NCBI RefSeq assembly: GCF_900110555.1
Contig: NZ_FOEE01000017.1
Location: forward strand, 1 to 64,000
DNA length: 64,000 bases
Direction: 5' to 3'
Origin: Trujillonella endophytica
Lineage (GTDB): Bacteria > Actinomycetota > Actinomycetes > Mycobacteriales > Geodermatophilaceae
The notes below the pieces were generated by a model. It did no database searches and was not told where the DNA came from. It was given only the letters and a program-made list of their open reading frames with translations. The translations under genes and the position numbers were made by a program. Positions 1 to 7,901 of the stretch are shown here, in pieces (positions within the stretch are counted from its first letter, which is position 1; each line of letters starts with the position of its first letter).

Positions 1-1
1 T

Positions 2-955
2 GGCGGGCATGAGCGGTCGGCGATGGAGCGGTATGCGGTGACCGAGGAGTTGCTGGCGGCGGGGGCGCCGGTGGCGGCTCATTGGATCGCTGATCGGCAG
101 TCGGGGCCGAATCTGTTGCGGTACGGCACGGAGGAGCAGCGGGAGACGCTGTTGCCGCGGATCGCGGCGGGGGAGTGTTTCTTCGTGATCGGGATGTCGG
201 AGCCGGATTCGGGGTCGGATCTGGCGTCGATCCGGACGCGGGCGACGCGGAACGCGGCGGGGGACTGGGTGGTGAGCGGGGCGAAGGTGTGGACCTCCAA
301 TGCCCACCACACGCATTTCGGGATCGTGCTGGTGCGGACCTCGCCGGCGGATCCGGCGAACCGGCATGCGGGGTTGAGTCAGTTGCTGGTGGATCTGTCG
401 TTGCCGGGGATCGGGATCAATCCGATCCGGATCCTGGACGGTGGGCATCACTTCAACGAGGTGGTGTTCGACGACGTCGTGGTGCCCGGGGACATGCTGT
501 TGGGGGAGGAGGGTGGGGGCTGGCATCAGGTGACGGCGGAGTTGGCGTTCGAGCGCAGCGGGCCGGAGCGGTTCCTGTCGACGTATCCGTTGCTGGCGGA
601 GTTCGGCCGGCGCGCGGCGGCGACCGGTGATGCGGGGCAGTTGGCGGTGTTGGGGCGGTTGTCGGCGCGGTTGCTGGCGTTGCGGCAGTTGTCGTTGCGG
701 ATCGCGGCGGCGCTGGACCGGGGGGAGTTGCCCAACATCGCGGCGGCGCTGGTGAAGGACGTGGGGACGACGTTCGAGGCCGATGTGGTGGACGAGGTGC
801 GGCGGGTGACCGATGTGCCGGCGTCGCTGGACTCACCTGATCCGCTGGGTCGGGCGTTGGCGGAGGCGCAGTTGCACGCGCCGGGTTACACGCTGCGTGG
901 GGGGACCAACGAGATCCTGCGCGGGATCGTCGCTCGTGGATTGGGACTGCGCTGA
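2..955 (+). CDS. acyl-CoA dehydrogenase, 5'-truncated by window edge
   Basis: FAD-dependent acyl-CoA dehydrogenase, probably oxidising a CoA thioester at the alpha-beta bond. The frame is open to the window edge; the first ATG at 23 is preceded in frame by residues that fit the family (HERSA), so about 70-80 N-terminal residues lie upstream. Visible family motifs are MSEPDSGSDLAS (FAD/substrate domain), the middle beta domain with VSGAKVWTSNA, and the C-terminal GGTNEILRGIVARGLGLR. It ends one base into the ATG of the next acyl-CoA dehydrogenase gene, so the two are translationally coupled and probably form an alpha-beta heteromer. Its codon use is odd: TTG leucine, CGG, GCG and GGG dominate, while the neighbour uses CTG/CTC and C-ending codons. 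Family certain, substrate unknown. Confidence 0.9.
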   Translation, partial: GGHERSAMERYAVTEELLAAGAPVAAHWIADRQSGPNLLRYGTEEQRETLLPRIAAGECFFVIGMSEPDSGSDLASIRTRATRNAAGDWVVSGAKVWTSNAHHTHFGIVLVRTSPADPANRHAGLSQLLVDLSLPGIGINPIRILDGGHHFNEVVFDDVVVPGDMLLGEEGGGWHQVTAELAFERSGPERFLSTYPLLAEFGRRAAATGDAGQLAVLGRLSARLLALRQLSLRIAAALDRGELPNIAAALVKDVGTTFEADVVDEVRRVTDVPASLDSPDPLGRALAEAQLHAPGYTLRGGTNEILRGIVARGLGLR

Positions 956-2004
956 TGGCATCCGAGCAGGACCTGCTGGTCGAGACCGTCGTCGACATCC
1001 TGGGCGGGCACGAGCCGTTCGTGCTCACGCCCGACCGGCCGTGGGACGAGCCGCTGTGGGCCGCGCTGGTGGAGACCGGCCTGACCGGCGTCGGCATCGC
1101 CGAGGACGCCGGCGGCTCCGGGGGTGAGCTCGCCGACGCGGTGGCGATCGTGCGGACCCTCGCCGCCGGGGCCGCGGCGGCGCCGGTGGCCGAGCAGCTG
1201 CTGGTCGCCGGACCGGCGCTCACGGCCGCCGGCGTGCCGGTGCCGTCGTGGGAGGCGCCCATCGGCGTGGCCGTCGCACCCTCGGTGCAGGCGACCGCGG
1301 ACGGGGACCGATTCCTCCTCACCGGGACCGCGACCGGGGTGGCCTGGGTCGGCGTCGCCGAGCGCGTCGCGGTGTTGACCGGGAGCGGCGAGGAGACCGT
1401 GCTGGCCCTCGTCGGGACCGCCGGGCCGACGACCGTCCCGGCGGCGAACCTGGCCGGGGAACCGCGCGGCACGGTGACCTTCGAGGCGACCGCGGCCGCC
1501 GGTGCCCGGCTCACCGCGGAGCAGGCCGACGTCTTCCGGGCCCGCTACGCCCTGGCCCGGGCGGTGCAGATCGCCGCGGCCCTGGAGCAGGTGCTGGCCT
1601 GGACCGTGCAGTACGCCGGCGAGCGCCACCAGTTCGGCCGGCCGCTGGCGAAGTTCCAGGCCATCCAGATGGAGCTGGCCGAGATGGCCGGCGAGGTCAC
1701 CGCGGTCACCGCGCTGACGGACGCCGCCGTCCAGGCCCTCGACCGGAGCGAGGGCGTCGTCCTCGCGGCCGCGGCCGCCAAGGTGCGGGCCGGCGCGGCC
1801 GTGGAGGTCGTGGCGCGGCTGGCGCACCAGGTGCACGGCGCGATCGGCTTCACCCAGGAGTACCGGCTGCACCACCTCACCCGGCGGTGCTGGTCCTGGC
1901 GCGACGAGGCCGGCAGCGAGCTGGAGTGGTCCCGCGTCCTGGGCGCGGGCCTGCTCGCCGGCGGCGGCGACGCGCTGTGGGAGTCGCTCACCCGGGCGGT
2001 CTGA
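955..2004 (+). CDS. acyl-CoA dehydrogenase, partner subunit (349 aa)
   Basis: Second acyl-CoA dehydrogenase, starting at an ATG that overlaps the previous stop by one base. The N-terminal half is divergent and alanine-rich. The C-terminal half carries YAGERHQFGRPLAKFQAIQ and QVHGAIGFTQEYRLHHLTRR, typical of the smaller partner in heteromeric actinobacterial acyl-CoA dehydrogenases (FadE pairs such as ChsE1-ChsE2). The GGTNE-type C-terminus seen in the first gene is absent here, which supports division of labour between the two chains (inference). Codon use is normal for the window. Confidence 0.9.
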   Translation: MASEQDLLVETVVDILGGHEPFVLTPDRPWDEPLWAALVETGLTGVGIAEDAGGSGGELADAVAIVRTLAAGAAAAPVAEQLLVAGPALTAAGVPVPSWEAPIGVAVAPSVQATADGDRFLLTGTATGVAWVGVAERVAVLTGSGEETVLALVGTAGPTTVPAANLAGEPRGTVTFEATAAAGARLTAEQADVFRARYALARAVQIAAALEQVLAWTVQYAGERHQFGRPLAKFQAIQMELAEMAGEVTAVTALTDAAVQALDRSEGVVLAAAAAKVRAGAAVEVVARLAHQVHGAIGFTQEYRLHHLTRRCWSWRDEAGSELEWSRVLGAGLLAGGGDALWESLTRAV

Positions 2005-2015
2005 CCGCCCCGTCC

Positions 2016-2040
2016 GGCAGCGGGGCTCAGCCCCGCTGCC
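2016..2040. terminator. bidirectional terminator hairpin
   Basis: A perfect 12-bp stem (GGCAGCGGGGCT with AGCCCCGCTGCC) around a single central base lies between the convergent ends at 2004 and 2027. It contains the stop codon of the minus-strand gene. No T-tract follows, as is usual in actinobacteria. Confidence 0.7.
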
Positions 2041-2320
2041 AGACGACCCGGAGCTCGGTGCGCCGGCCGAAGCGCTCCAGGTGCGAGCCGACGACGGACT
2101 CGACCCGCTCGAGGGCCTCGGGATCGGCGCCGGTGGCCAGCAGTTCCAGGCTGCCCTCGTGCGGGCGCAGCAGGCAGTCGCCGATCGCCAGCACGATCCG
2201 GAGGCCGTCGGCCTCCTCGCGGACCTCGCTGCGCCGGCCGAGGTGGGCGGCGAGCTGCATGGCGTAGCGCTCGGGGGTCGCCGTGGCGACGTCGGCCCGG
2301 GCGGTGAGCGGCGCGGTCAC
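2027..2320 (-). CDS. DUF2218 family protein (97 aa)
   Basis: Small protein resembling DUF2218: an N-terminal helix (ATPERYAMQLAAHLGRR), then an alternating strand region with GDCLLRPHEGSLELLATG and a C-terminal helix carrying HLERFGRR. The biochemical role of the family is unknown; members often sit beside iron or redox genes or regulators. It starts with GTG inside the last codons of the PadR gene (GTGA overlap), so the two are co-translated and a regulator-partner relation is plausible. Confidence 0.75.
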   Translation of the reverse strand: MTAPLTARADVATATPERYAMQLAAHLGRRSEVREEADGLRIVLAIGDCLLRPHEGSLELLATGADPEALERVESVVGSHLERFGRRTELRVVWQRG

Positions 2321-2934
2321 TCGGCACCACCCCCGGCCGCCGGGGTCTCGGGGCCGTCGGCGAGCAGCAGGTACAGCGACCGGCGGGTGTCGGCGAGGAT
2401 CCGGGCCGCCGCGGCGCGCTGGGCCTCGGTGCCGGTGCGGGCGATCTCCTTGACCGCGCCGTGCACGCCCATCGTGAGCCCGCGCAGGTCGGGCCCGGCG
2501 CCGGCCTCCTGGTCGTCGGCGAACGGGTCGCTCCAGGTCTGCCGCCGCTCCTCGACGTGGGCACGGCCGGCGTCGGTGAGGGTGACCAGCTTGCGCCCGG
2601 ACTCGGCGGTCACGGTGACCAGGCCCTCGTCCTCGAGCTGGCTGATGGTCGGGTAGATCGCGCCCGGGCTGGGGGTCCAGCGGCCGCCGCTGCGCTCGCC
2701 GATGGCCTGCATCAGCTGGTAGCCGTGCATCGGCTGCTGCGTGAGCAGTTGGAGCACGGCCGTGCGGACGTCACCGCGCGGCCGTCGGCCGCGGCCGCCG
2801 TGGTGGGGTCCGCCGCGGAACGGGCCGCCGCGGAAGGGGGCCCCCTCGGCGAATCCGGGAGCGTCGCCGCGGGGGTGGTGGAAGCGCGCGCCGGGGTGGC
2901 CGGCGTGTCCGCGCCTGGGATGCATGGGATGCAT
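2317..2934 (-). CDS. PadR family transcriptional regulator (205 aa)
   Basis: The first 55 residues are a His/Gly/Arg/Pro-rich, probably disordered tail that could bind metal (inference). A PadR winged helix follows at about 56-130 (DVRTAVLQLLTQQPMHGYQL and SPGAIYPTISQLEDEGLVT). The C-terminal helix ends in an Ala/Gly-rich stretch. An AGGAGGA ribosome binding site about six bases before the ATG fixes the start. A perfect inverted repeat, TGTATCG-N11-CGATACA, lies 15-39 bases upstream of the start codon and is probably its own operator. Targets other than DUF2218 are unknown. Confidence 0.93.
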   Translation of the reverse strand: MHPMHPRRGHAGHPGARFHHPRGDAPGFAEGAPFRGGPFRGGPHHGGRGRRPRGDVRTAVLQLLTQQPMHGYQLMQAIGERSGGRWTPSPGAIYPTISQLEDEGLVTVTAESGRKLVTLTDAGRAHVEERRQTWSDPFADDQEAGAGPDLRGLTMGVHGAVKEIARTGTEAQRAAAARILADTRRSLYLLLADGPETPAAGGGAE

Positions 2935-2948
2935 GGTGTTCCTCCTGG

Positions 2949-2973
2949 TGTATCGGATGACGCTAACGATACA
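2949..2973. promoter_or_regulatory. probable PadR operator (inverted repeat)
   Basis: TGTATCG (2949-2955) and CGATACA (2967-2973) form a perfect 7-bp inverted repeat with an 11-bp spacer. It lies directly upstream of the PadR start in an AT-richer patch. Autoregulation by binding such palindromes is known for PadR proteins; binding here is inferred. Confidence 0.6.
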
Positions 2974-3147
2974 TCGCTACCGTCTGCCGTCAAGGGTGAA
3001 GCAGCCCGATCGGCGGACCCCCCGGGGTCACGTCGGGTGATCGGCGCACCGCAAGGCGTACAGCCGACTCCCAGCCGACGCCCAGGGCGGTGGTGGTTGC
3101 GGGAGGCAACGTGCTGGTCGTCCCGCCGTCGACCCCTGGAAGGCCGG

Positions 3148-3777
3148 ATGAACCAGATCGCACTGCTCGCCGCCGACGTCCTCGCGATCGGCCTGCTCAC
3201 CTTCGCCGTCTACTTCCCCCGCCACCGCCGCCGCGACCTGGTGCTCGCCTTCATCGCGGTGAACGTCGGCGTGCTCGCCGTCGCCACGGCGCTGGCCGGC
3301 AGCGGGGTGGGCGCCGGCGTGGGCCTGGGCCTGTTCGGGGTGCTGGCGATCATCCGGCTGCGCTCCACCGAGCTCGACCAGCACGAGGTCGCCTACTTCT
3401 TCTCGGCGCTCGCGCTCGGACTGCTCGGCGGCCTCGGGACCTCCGACGTCGCCCTCTCCGTCGCGCTCATGGCGCTGGTCGTGGCCGTGGTGTTCGTCGC
3501 CGACCACCCGCGGCTGCTGTCGCGCTACCGCCAGCAGCTGATGGTGCTCGACACCGCCTTCCCCGACGAGCGGGCGCTGATCGCCCACCTCGAGGGGCTG
3601 CTCGGCGCCCGGGTGCACCGGGTGACGGTGCAGCGCGTCGACCTGGTGAACGACACGACGTGGGTCGACGTCCGGTTCGAGACGCCGCGGCGCACGGCGG
3701 CGGCCCTGCCGGACGCCGCCCCGACCGGACGACCGTCGGCCGCCGGGCTACCGCAGACCGCCGCGGTGCAGGGGTGA
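3148..3777 (+). CDS. DUF4956 membrane protein (209 aa)
   Basis: Four or so hydrophobic segments in the first 125 residues (LLAADVLAIGLLTFAVYF, LVLAFIAVNVGVLAVATALA, the Gly-rich stretch around 55-70, and ALSVALMALVVAVVFVA), then a cytosolic alpha/beta tail of about 80 residues. The motif IIRLRSTELDQHEVAYFFSA is the family signature. The start at 3148 follows a GGAAGG site; the open frame extends further upstream but without coding character. It overlaps the next gene by four bases. DUF4956 proteins recur next to VTC-domain proteins and CotH or carbohydrate-binding proteins, as here; the function is unproven. Confidence 0.88.
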   Translation: MNQIALLAADVLAIGLLTFAVYFPRHRRRDLVLAFIAVNVGVLAVATALAGSGVGAGVGLGLFGVLAIIRLRSTELDQHEVAYFFSALALGLLGGLGTSDVALSVALMALVVAVVFVADHPRLLSRYRQQLMVLDTAFPDERALIAHLEGLLGARVHRVTVQRVDLVNDTTWVDVRFETPRRTAAALPDAAPTGRPSAAGLPQTAAVQG

Positions 3778-4568
3778 CCCCGCAGCTGCGCGCCGCGGCC
3801 GCGCTGGCCCCCGTTGGGCTCGAGGAGCTCGTGGCCCGCGCCGCCCGCCAGACCCGGATCGACCGCAAGTACGTGCTGCCGCTGGCCGCGGCCGACCGGC
3901 TGGTCGCCGAGCTGGGCCGGACCGGAGGCGCCCGGGTGCTGGACAGCGCCGGCGCCCGCGACTTCGGCTACGCGTCGCTGTACCTCGACACCCCGGACCT
4001 CGCCGGCTACCACCTGGCGGCGCGGGGGAGACGGCGGCGGTTCAAGGTCCGCCGGCGCACCTATCTCGACTCGGGTGATGCCTACGTGGAGGTGAAGACC
4101 CGCGGCGCGCGCGGGACCACGGTCAAGCAGCGCGTGCCCGACGACGGCGACGCGGCCGGCTTCGTGGAGGCCGCCCTCGCCGCGGCCGGGCACGGCGCCG
4201 TGCGCAGCCACCACCTGTCCCCGGTCCTGCACACCGCCTACCGGCGCACGACGCTGCTGCTGCCCGCGACCGACGACCGGGTCACCGTCGACACCGAGCT
4301 GACCTGGTGGCTGCCCGGAGCGGCCGCGCTCACCCTGCCCGGCCTCGCCGTCGTCGAGACCAAGACCGGCTCGGGCGTCTCCGCCGCCGACCGGCTCCTG
4401 TGGCGCAGCGGGCACCGCCCGGCCCGCGTCTCCAAGTACGGCACCGGGCTGGCCGCCCTGCGCGGCGACCTGCCGGACAACCGGTGGTGGCCGGTCCTGC
4501 GCCGCCACTTCACCGCCCTGACCCCCTGCACCTCTTCCTGCCCCGCCGACGATCGGATCCCCGCGTGA
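3774..4568 (+). CDS. VTC domain (polyphosphate polymerase-like) protein (264 aa)
   Basis: Triphosphate-tunnel type VTC domain over most of its length. Basic tunnel residues are visible in RQTRIDRKYVL, ARGRRRRFKVRRRTYLDSG and KQR; acidic metal-binding strands include YVEVKTRG and VVETKTGSG; the C-terminal lysine is in SKYGTG. In yeast Vtc4 this fold makes polyphosphate from ATP. The bacterial stand-alone proteins are less well characterised, so substrate and product are inferred. It starts with GTG overlapping the DUF4956 stop and ends overlapping the next GTG, forming a tight three-gene operon. Confidence 0.88.
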   Translation: MTPQLRAAAALAPVGLEELVARAARQTRIDRKYVLPLAAADRLVAELGRTGGARVLDSAGARDFGYASLYLDTPDLAGYHLAARGRRRRFKVRRRTYLDSGDAYVEVKTRGARGTTVKQRVPDDGDAAGFVEAALAAAGHGAVRSHHLSPVLHTAYRRTTLLLPATDDRVTVDTELTWWLPGAAALTLPGLAVVETKTGSGVSAADRLLWRSGHRPARVSKYGTGLAALRGDLPDNRWWPVLRRHFTALTPCTSSCPADDRIPA

Positions 4569-6364
4569 CCCGCCTGAAGAAGACCCGTACCGCCGTCGCC
4601 GGCGCCCTCATGGCCGCGCTGCTCGCCGGCTGCACCGCCGAGGCCGCGTCGATCTCCGCCGACACCGCCTCGAGCGGTGGGGCCGGCAGCGTCTCGGCCG
4701 AGGAGGTCGCCGCCGTCACGGGCGTCACCGTCGGCGACGCGCTCGCCGCGAACGTGACCCCGGAGGACGTCGACGTCACCTACGACGAGGACGACGTCGT
4801 CGAGGTCGCCCTGAGCGGGGACTCCGCGACCTCGGACTCCGATGCCGTCACCGCCGCCGACGGCACCGTGACGATCACCGCTGCGGGTACCTACCGGCTC
4901 AGCGGCACCCTCGCCGGCCAGGTCGTCGTGGACAGCCCGGACGACGGCGTGGTCCGGCTGGTCCTCGACGACGCCGCGATCAGCTCGTCGACGACCGCGG
5001 CGATCGCGTTCCTGGACGCCGGATCCGCCGTCGTCGTGCTGGCCGACGGGTCGACCAACACGCTGTCCGACGGCGCCGACCCCACCGCCGACGACGCCGA
5101 GCCGAACGGGGCGCTCTACAGCACCGCGGACCTGGTCGTCACCGGCGACGGGTCGCTGGCCGTCACCGGTAACGCGAACGACGGGATCGCGAGCAAGGAC
5201 GGTCTCGTGATCGCGGGCGGGGCGATCACCGTCGACGCGGTCGACGACGGCATCCGCGGCAAGGACTACCTGGTGTTCTCCGGCGGGGACGTGACCGTGA
5301 CCGCGGGTGGCGACGGCCTGAAGTCCGACAACGCCGAGGACGCGGCCGCCGGGTACGTGTACGTCTCCGGGGGCACGGCAGAGGTGACCGCAGGCGGGGA
5401 CGGCGTCTCCGCGGCGACCGACGTCGTCGTGGGCGGCGGCGCGGTCACCGTGACCTCCGGCGGCGGCGCCGGGCAGGCCGTCGCGGACGACGCGTCCGCG
5501 AAGGGGCTGAAGGGTGACGTGAGCGTGGTCGTGGGCGGCGGCACCGTCGAGGTGGACGCCGCCGACGACGCCGTGCACTCCGACGGCGCGGTCAGCGTCA
5601 CGGACGGAACGCTGACGCTGGCCAGCGGGGACGACGGCGTCCACGCCGAGGCGGACCTCACCGTCGCGGGCGGCACCCTCACGGTGTCGGAGTCCTACGA
5701 GGCGCTGGAGAGCGCGGTCGTGACCATCAGCGGCGGCTCGCTGGACGTGACCGCGAGCGACGACGGCGTGAACCTCTCCGGCGGGTCGGGGGCGCTCACG
5801 ATCTCCGGCGGGACGCTGGTGGTCGACGCGGAGGGCGACGGGCTGGACTCGATCGGCGCCGGGACGATGACCGGCGGCACGGTGGTGGTGAGCGGCACGA
5901 CCGCCGGCGGCAACGGCGGGCTGGACCTCGACGGCGGGCTGACGGTCGACGGGGGAGTGCTGCTGGTGACCGACAGCGGCTCGATGTCGATGTCCCCCTC
6001 GGCGGACTCGGCGCAGGGCTGGGTCGCCGCGTCGCTCGGCTCGTCCCTGCCGGCGGGGACCGTCGTCCAGGTGCTGGACGACGCCGGCGAGGTGGTGGCC
6101 ACGTACACGGCGCAGAAGTCGATGGCCACGCTCGTGTACTCGGCCGGCGACGTGGCGAGCGGCGCGACGTACTCGATCGTCTCCGGTGGCACCGCGTCGG
6201 GCGACGACACCGGCGGCCTGGCGCCGGGCGGATCGGCGGAGGGTGCGGCGGAGCTGACGAGCGTGACCGCCGGTGCGGCGCTGGCCGGTGGGATGGGCGG
6301 CGGCATGGGCGGGGCCCCCGGCGCGGGCGGCGGCTTCGACGGCGGGCCGCGGCCCGGCAACTGA
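4565..6364 (+). CDS. secreted lipoprotein with carbohydrate-binding beta-helix repeats (599 aa)
   Basis: A lipoprotein signal (KKTRTAVAGALMAALLAGC) gives a lipidated Cys near residue 23, so the protein is exported and anchored outside. Residues about 80-480 are short beta-helix-like repeats with recurring DDGV, GGGTVEVDA and GGDGV turns, as in the Cthe_2159 carbohydrate-binding family (DUF4353). The tail (about 560-599) is Gly/Met-rich (GGMGGGMGGAPGAGGG). GTG start overlaps the VTC stop by four bases, so the product is made with the DUF4956-VTC pair. Known from the family: related proteins bind acidic sugars with calcium. Inferred: a surface partner of the membrane module. Confidence 0.85.
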   Translation: MTRLKKTRTAVAGALMAALLAGCTAEAASISADTASSGGAGSVSAEEVAAVTGVTVGDALAANVTPEDVDVTYDEDDVVEVALSGDSATSDSDAVTAADGTVTITAAGTYRLSGTLAGQVVVDSPDDGVVRLVLDDAAISSSTTAAIAFLDAGSAVVVLADGSTNTLSDGADPTADDAEPNGALYSTADLVVTGDGSLAVTGNANDGIASKDGLVIAGGAITVDAVDDGIRGKDYLVFSGGDVTVTAGGDGLKSDNAEDAAAGYVYVSGGTAEVTAGGDGVSAATDVVVGGGAVTVTSGGGAGQAVADDASAKGLKGDVSVVVGGGTVEVDAADDAVHSDGAVSVTDGTLTLASGDDGVHAEADLTVAGGTLTVSESYEALESAVVTISGGSLDVTASDDGVNLSGGSGALTISGGTLVVDAEGDGLDSIGAGTMTGGTVVVSGTTAGGNGGLDLDGGLTVDGGVLLVTDSGSMSMSPSADSAQGWVAASLGSSLPAGTVVQVLDDAGEVVATYTAQKSMATLVYSAGDVASGATYSIVSGGTASGDDTGGLAPGGSAEGAAELTSVTAGAALAGGMGGGMGGAPGAGGGFDGGPRPGN

Positions 6365-6382
6365 CCCGAGCGGCACGACCCG

Positions 6383-6413
6383 GCGGCGCCGTCCCTCCTC
6401 GGGACGGCGCCGC
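6383..6413 (+). terminator. terminator hairpin
   Basis: A perfect 13-bp stem (GCGGCGCCGTCCC with GGGACGGCGCCGC) and a 5-base loop begins 19 bases after the stop of the lipoprotein gene. It ends the three-gene operon. Confidence 0.75.
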
Positions 6414-6463
6414 TGTCGCGTCTCCGGGCGCGGACACCTCGCCGCGCGGGGAGGCTGGTGGAT

Positions 6464-6667
6464 GTGAGCGACAGAGAGATGGTCATCCACGTCCCGGATC
6501 ACAGCCTGAGCCTGAGCGGCGTGGACGACGCCGTCGTCGACGCGTTCCTCGACTGGTTCCGACGGGCGGGGCCGGACGAGGTCTACGAGGTGTCCTCCGG
6601 GCAGGACCAGTCGACCTACGTGCAGAAGCGCAACATCACGCAGGTCCGCGTGAACTCGCACCGCTAG
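6464..6667 (+). CDS. small acidic hypothetical protein (67 aa)
   Basis: Short open frame with a GGGGAGG site. GTG at 6464 has nine-base spacing; a GTG two codons earlier at 6458 is too close to the site, so 6464 is preferred. The product begins near MVIHVPDHSLSLSG and continues with a helix (DDAVVDAFLDWFRRAG) and a short basic C-terminus (QKRNITQVRVNSHR). No signal or membrane segment and no family recognised. Codon use is compatible with the neighbours, and it sits alone between two hairpins, so it is probably its own transcription unit. Confidence 0.55.
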   Translation: MSDREMVIHVPDHSLSLSGVDDAVVDAFLDWFRRAGPDEVYEVSSGQDQSTYVQKRNITQVRVNSHR

Positions 6668-6707
6668 GAGCGCTGGCACCCGCCGGAACCCCTCCGGACG
6701 CGCGAAC

Positions 6708-6733
6708 GGCGCCACCCCCTGCGGGGTGGCGCC
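6708..6733. terminator. bidirectional terminator hairpin
   Basis: A perfect 11-bp stem (GGCGCCACCCC with GGGGTGGCGCC) with a 4-base loop, between the convergent genes ending at 6667 and 6756. Confidence 0.75.
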
Positions 6734-6755
6734 GCTGGCGGGCCGGTGCGGGCGG

Positions 6756-7319
6756 TCAGTCGCCGTGGCCGCCGTGCGGCCAGTGGCCGCCGCGCATGCC
6801 GCCGGGCTCGGTGCTGTTCACCCGCTCGGTGACCCGCTCCTCCAGGTCGGCGAGCCGCTCGTCGGCCTCGGCCCGGGTGAGGTCGCCGTCGGTCACGGCC
6901 TGCTCGATGCGATCGGTCGCGGCCTGGACGAGCGCCGCGACGAGGTCCTCGACCGGCACGCCCTGGGCCTGCGCCACGGTGGCCAGCGAGGCGCCGTCGG
7001 CCTGGAGGGCGGTGCGCAGCTCGTCCTCGGTCATCCCGAGCGCCTCGGCGGCGGTGGACAGGCCGAGGTGGAGGCCCCAGCCGTGACCGCCGTGGCCGCC
7101 GAGCCCGGCGTCGCTGAGCGTGGCCGCCACCTCGTCGGCCTGCTCCTGGGTGAGGGTCCCGTCCTCGACCAGGTCGGCGAGTGCGTCGCGGATGTGCCCC
7201 TCGGCCCCCGGGGTGCTGGTCGAGGGGGTGTCGTCGTCGGCCAGGGCGGGGACGGCCACCGCCAGGCCGCCCAGGGCGAGCACGCCGGTCGCGCCGGCGA
7301 TGATCAGCTTCTTGCGCAC
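6756..7319 (-). CDS. secreted helical protein with EF-like acidic repeats (187 aa)
   Basis: A Sec signal peptide (VRKKLIIAGATGVLALGG followed by an ALA|DDD-type cleavage site near residue 28) is followed by an Asp/Thr/Ser linker. Two similar helical repeats then appear: DLVEDGTLTQEQADEVAATL and AVTDGDLTRAEADERLADLE. This pattern is seen in small secreted actinobacterial proteins related to DUF2680. The ends are Gly/His-rich (GGHGGHGWG, GGHWPHGGHGD) and could bind metal (inference). GTG at 7319 is chosen because a GAGGAGG site sits five bases ahead; the frame extends 13 codons further without a better site. Confidence 0.7.
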   Translation of the reverse strand: MRKKLIIAGATGVLALGGLAVAVPALADDDTPSTSTPGAEGHIRDALADLVEDGTLTQEQADEVAATLSDAGLGGHGGHGWGLHLGLSTAAEALGMTEDELRTALQADGASLATVAQAQGVPVEDLVAALVQAATDRIEQAVTDGDLTRAEADERLADLEERVTERVNSTEPGGMRGGHWPHGGHGD

Positions 7320-7434
7320 GGGTCCTCCTCGATGGCCGGTCCGTCCGGCCCTCGGCACGAGCGTGGGCTCCGCTCCTGTGTGCCGGCTGTCATCGACCTC
7401 CCGGCGACCTGTGCGTGTGGCGCGGACCGGACGC

Positions 7435-7818
7435 TCAGCCCGCCGGCGGGTGCTCGGCGATGCAGAAGAGGTTGCCCTCCGGATCCGTGAGGGTCGACCA
7501 CTGCACCCAGGGCACCTCGTCGAGGACGTCCCAGCGGTGCGTGGCCCCCAGCCGGACCGCGCGGCCGACCTCGGCCTCCCGGGTCCCCCAGGGCACGGTC
7601 AGATCGACGTGCTGCCCCTGGCGCTCGGGTCGCGGCTCGATCCGCTGCTGGAAGAACATCGCGAACCCACCGGGCTCCCGGGCGCTCACGAAGGCGTACT
7701 CGTCGGTGGCCCCCTCCACGGCGCCGCCGAGCAACTCCGCCCAGAAAGCGGCGAGCGCCCGGGGATCGTCGGCCTCGACGTTCACCGCGCCGAGGGTGAG
7801 CCCGGTTGCAGGAGTCAT
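7435..7818 (-). CDS. VOC/glyoxalase-like protein (127 aa)
   Basis: Single vicinal-oxygen-chelate fold chain of two half modules: GAVNVEADDPRALAAFWAELLG at the N-terminus, HVDLTVPWG in the middle and TDPEGNLFCIAEHP at the C-terminus. This matches the Glyoxalase_6-like group common in actinobacteria. The enzymatic activity cannot be read from sequence. ATG at 7818 begins MTPATGLTLG. It is a monocistronic gene between the secreted protein and the FAD/Fe-S oxidase. Confidence 0.8.
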   Translation of the reverse strand: MTPATGLTLGAVNVEADDPRALAAFWAELLGGAVEGATDEYAFVSAREPGGFAMFFQQRIEPRPERQGQHVDLTVPWGTREAEVGRAVRLGATHRWDVLDEVPWVQWSTLTDPEGNLFCIAEHPPAG

Positions 7819-7901
7819 GCCCGGCAGGCTACGGCGGGGGACCGACGGGTCCCGGCGCTCCTTCGAGGCGGCCCCGGCTCCCCGGCCCCTGCGGCCCGGC
7901 C

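Noticed and set aside
4238-6715. 825-codon minus-strand frame opposite the lipoprotein gene
   Set aside because: Its composition (Asp/Arg/His/Gly/Val repeats) mirrors the beta-helix repeats on the other strand; the plus-strand protein has a signal peptide, coupled start and recognisable repeats.
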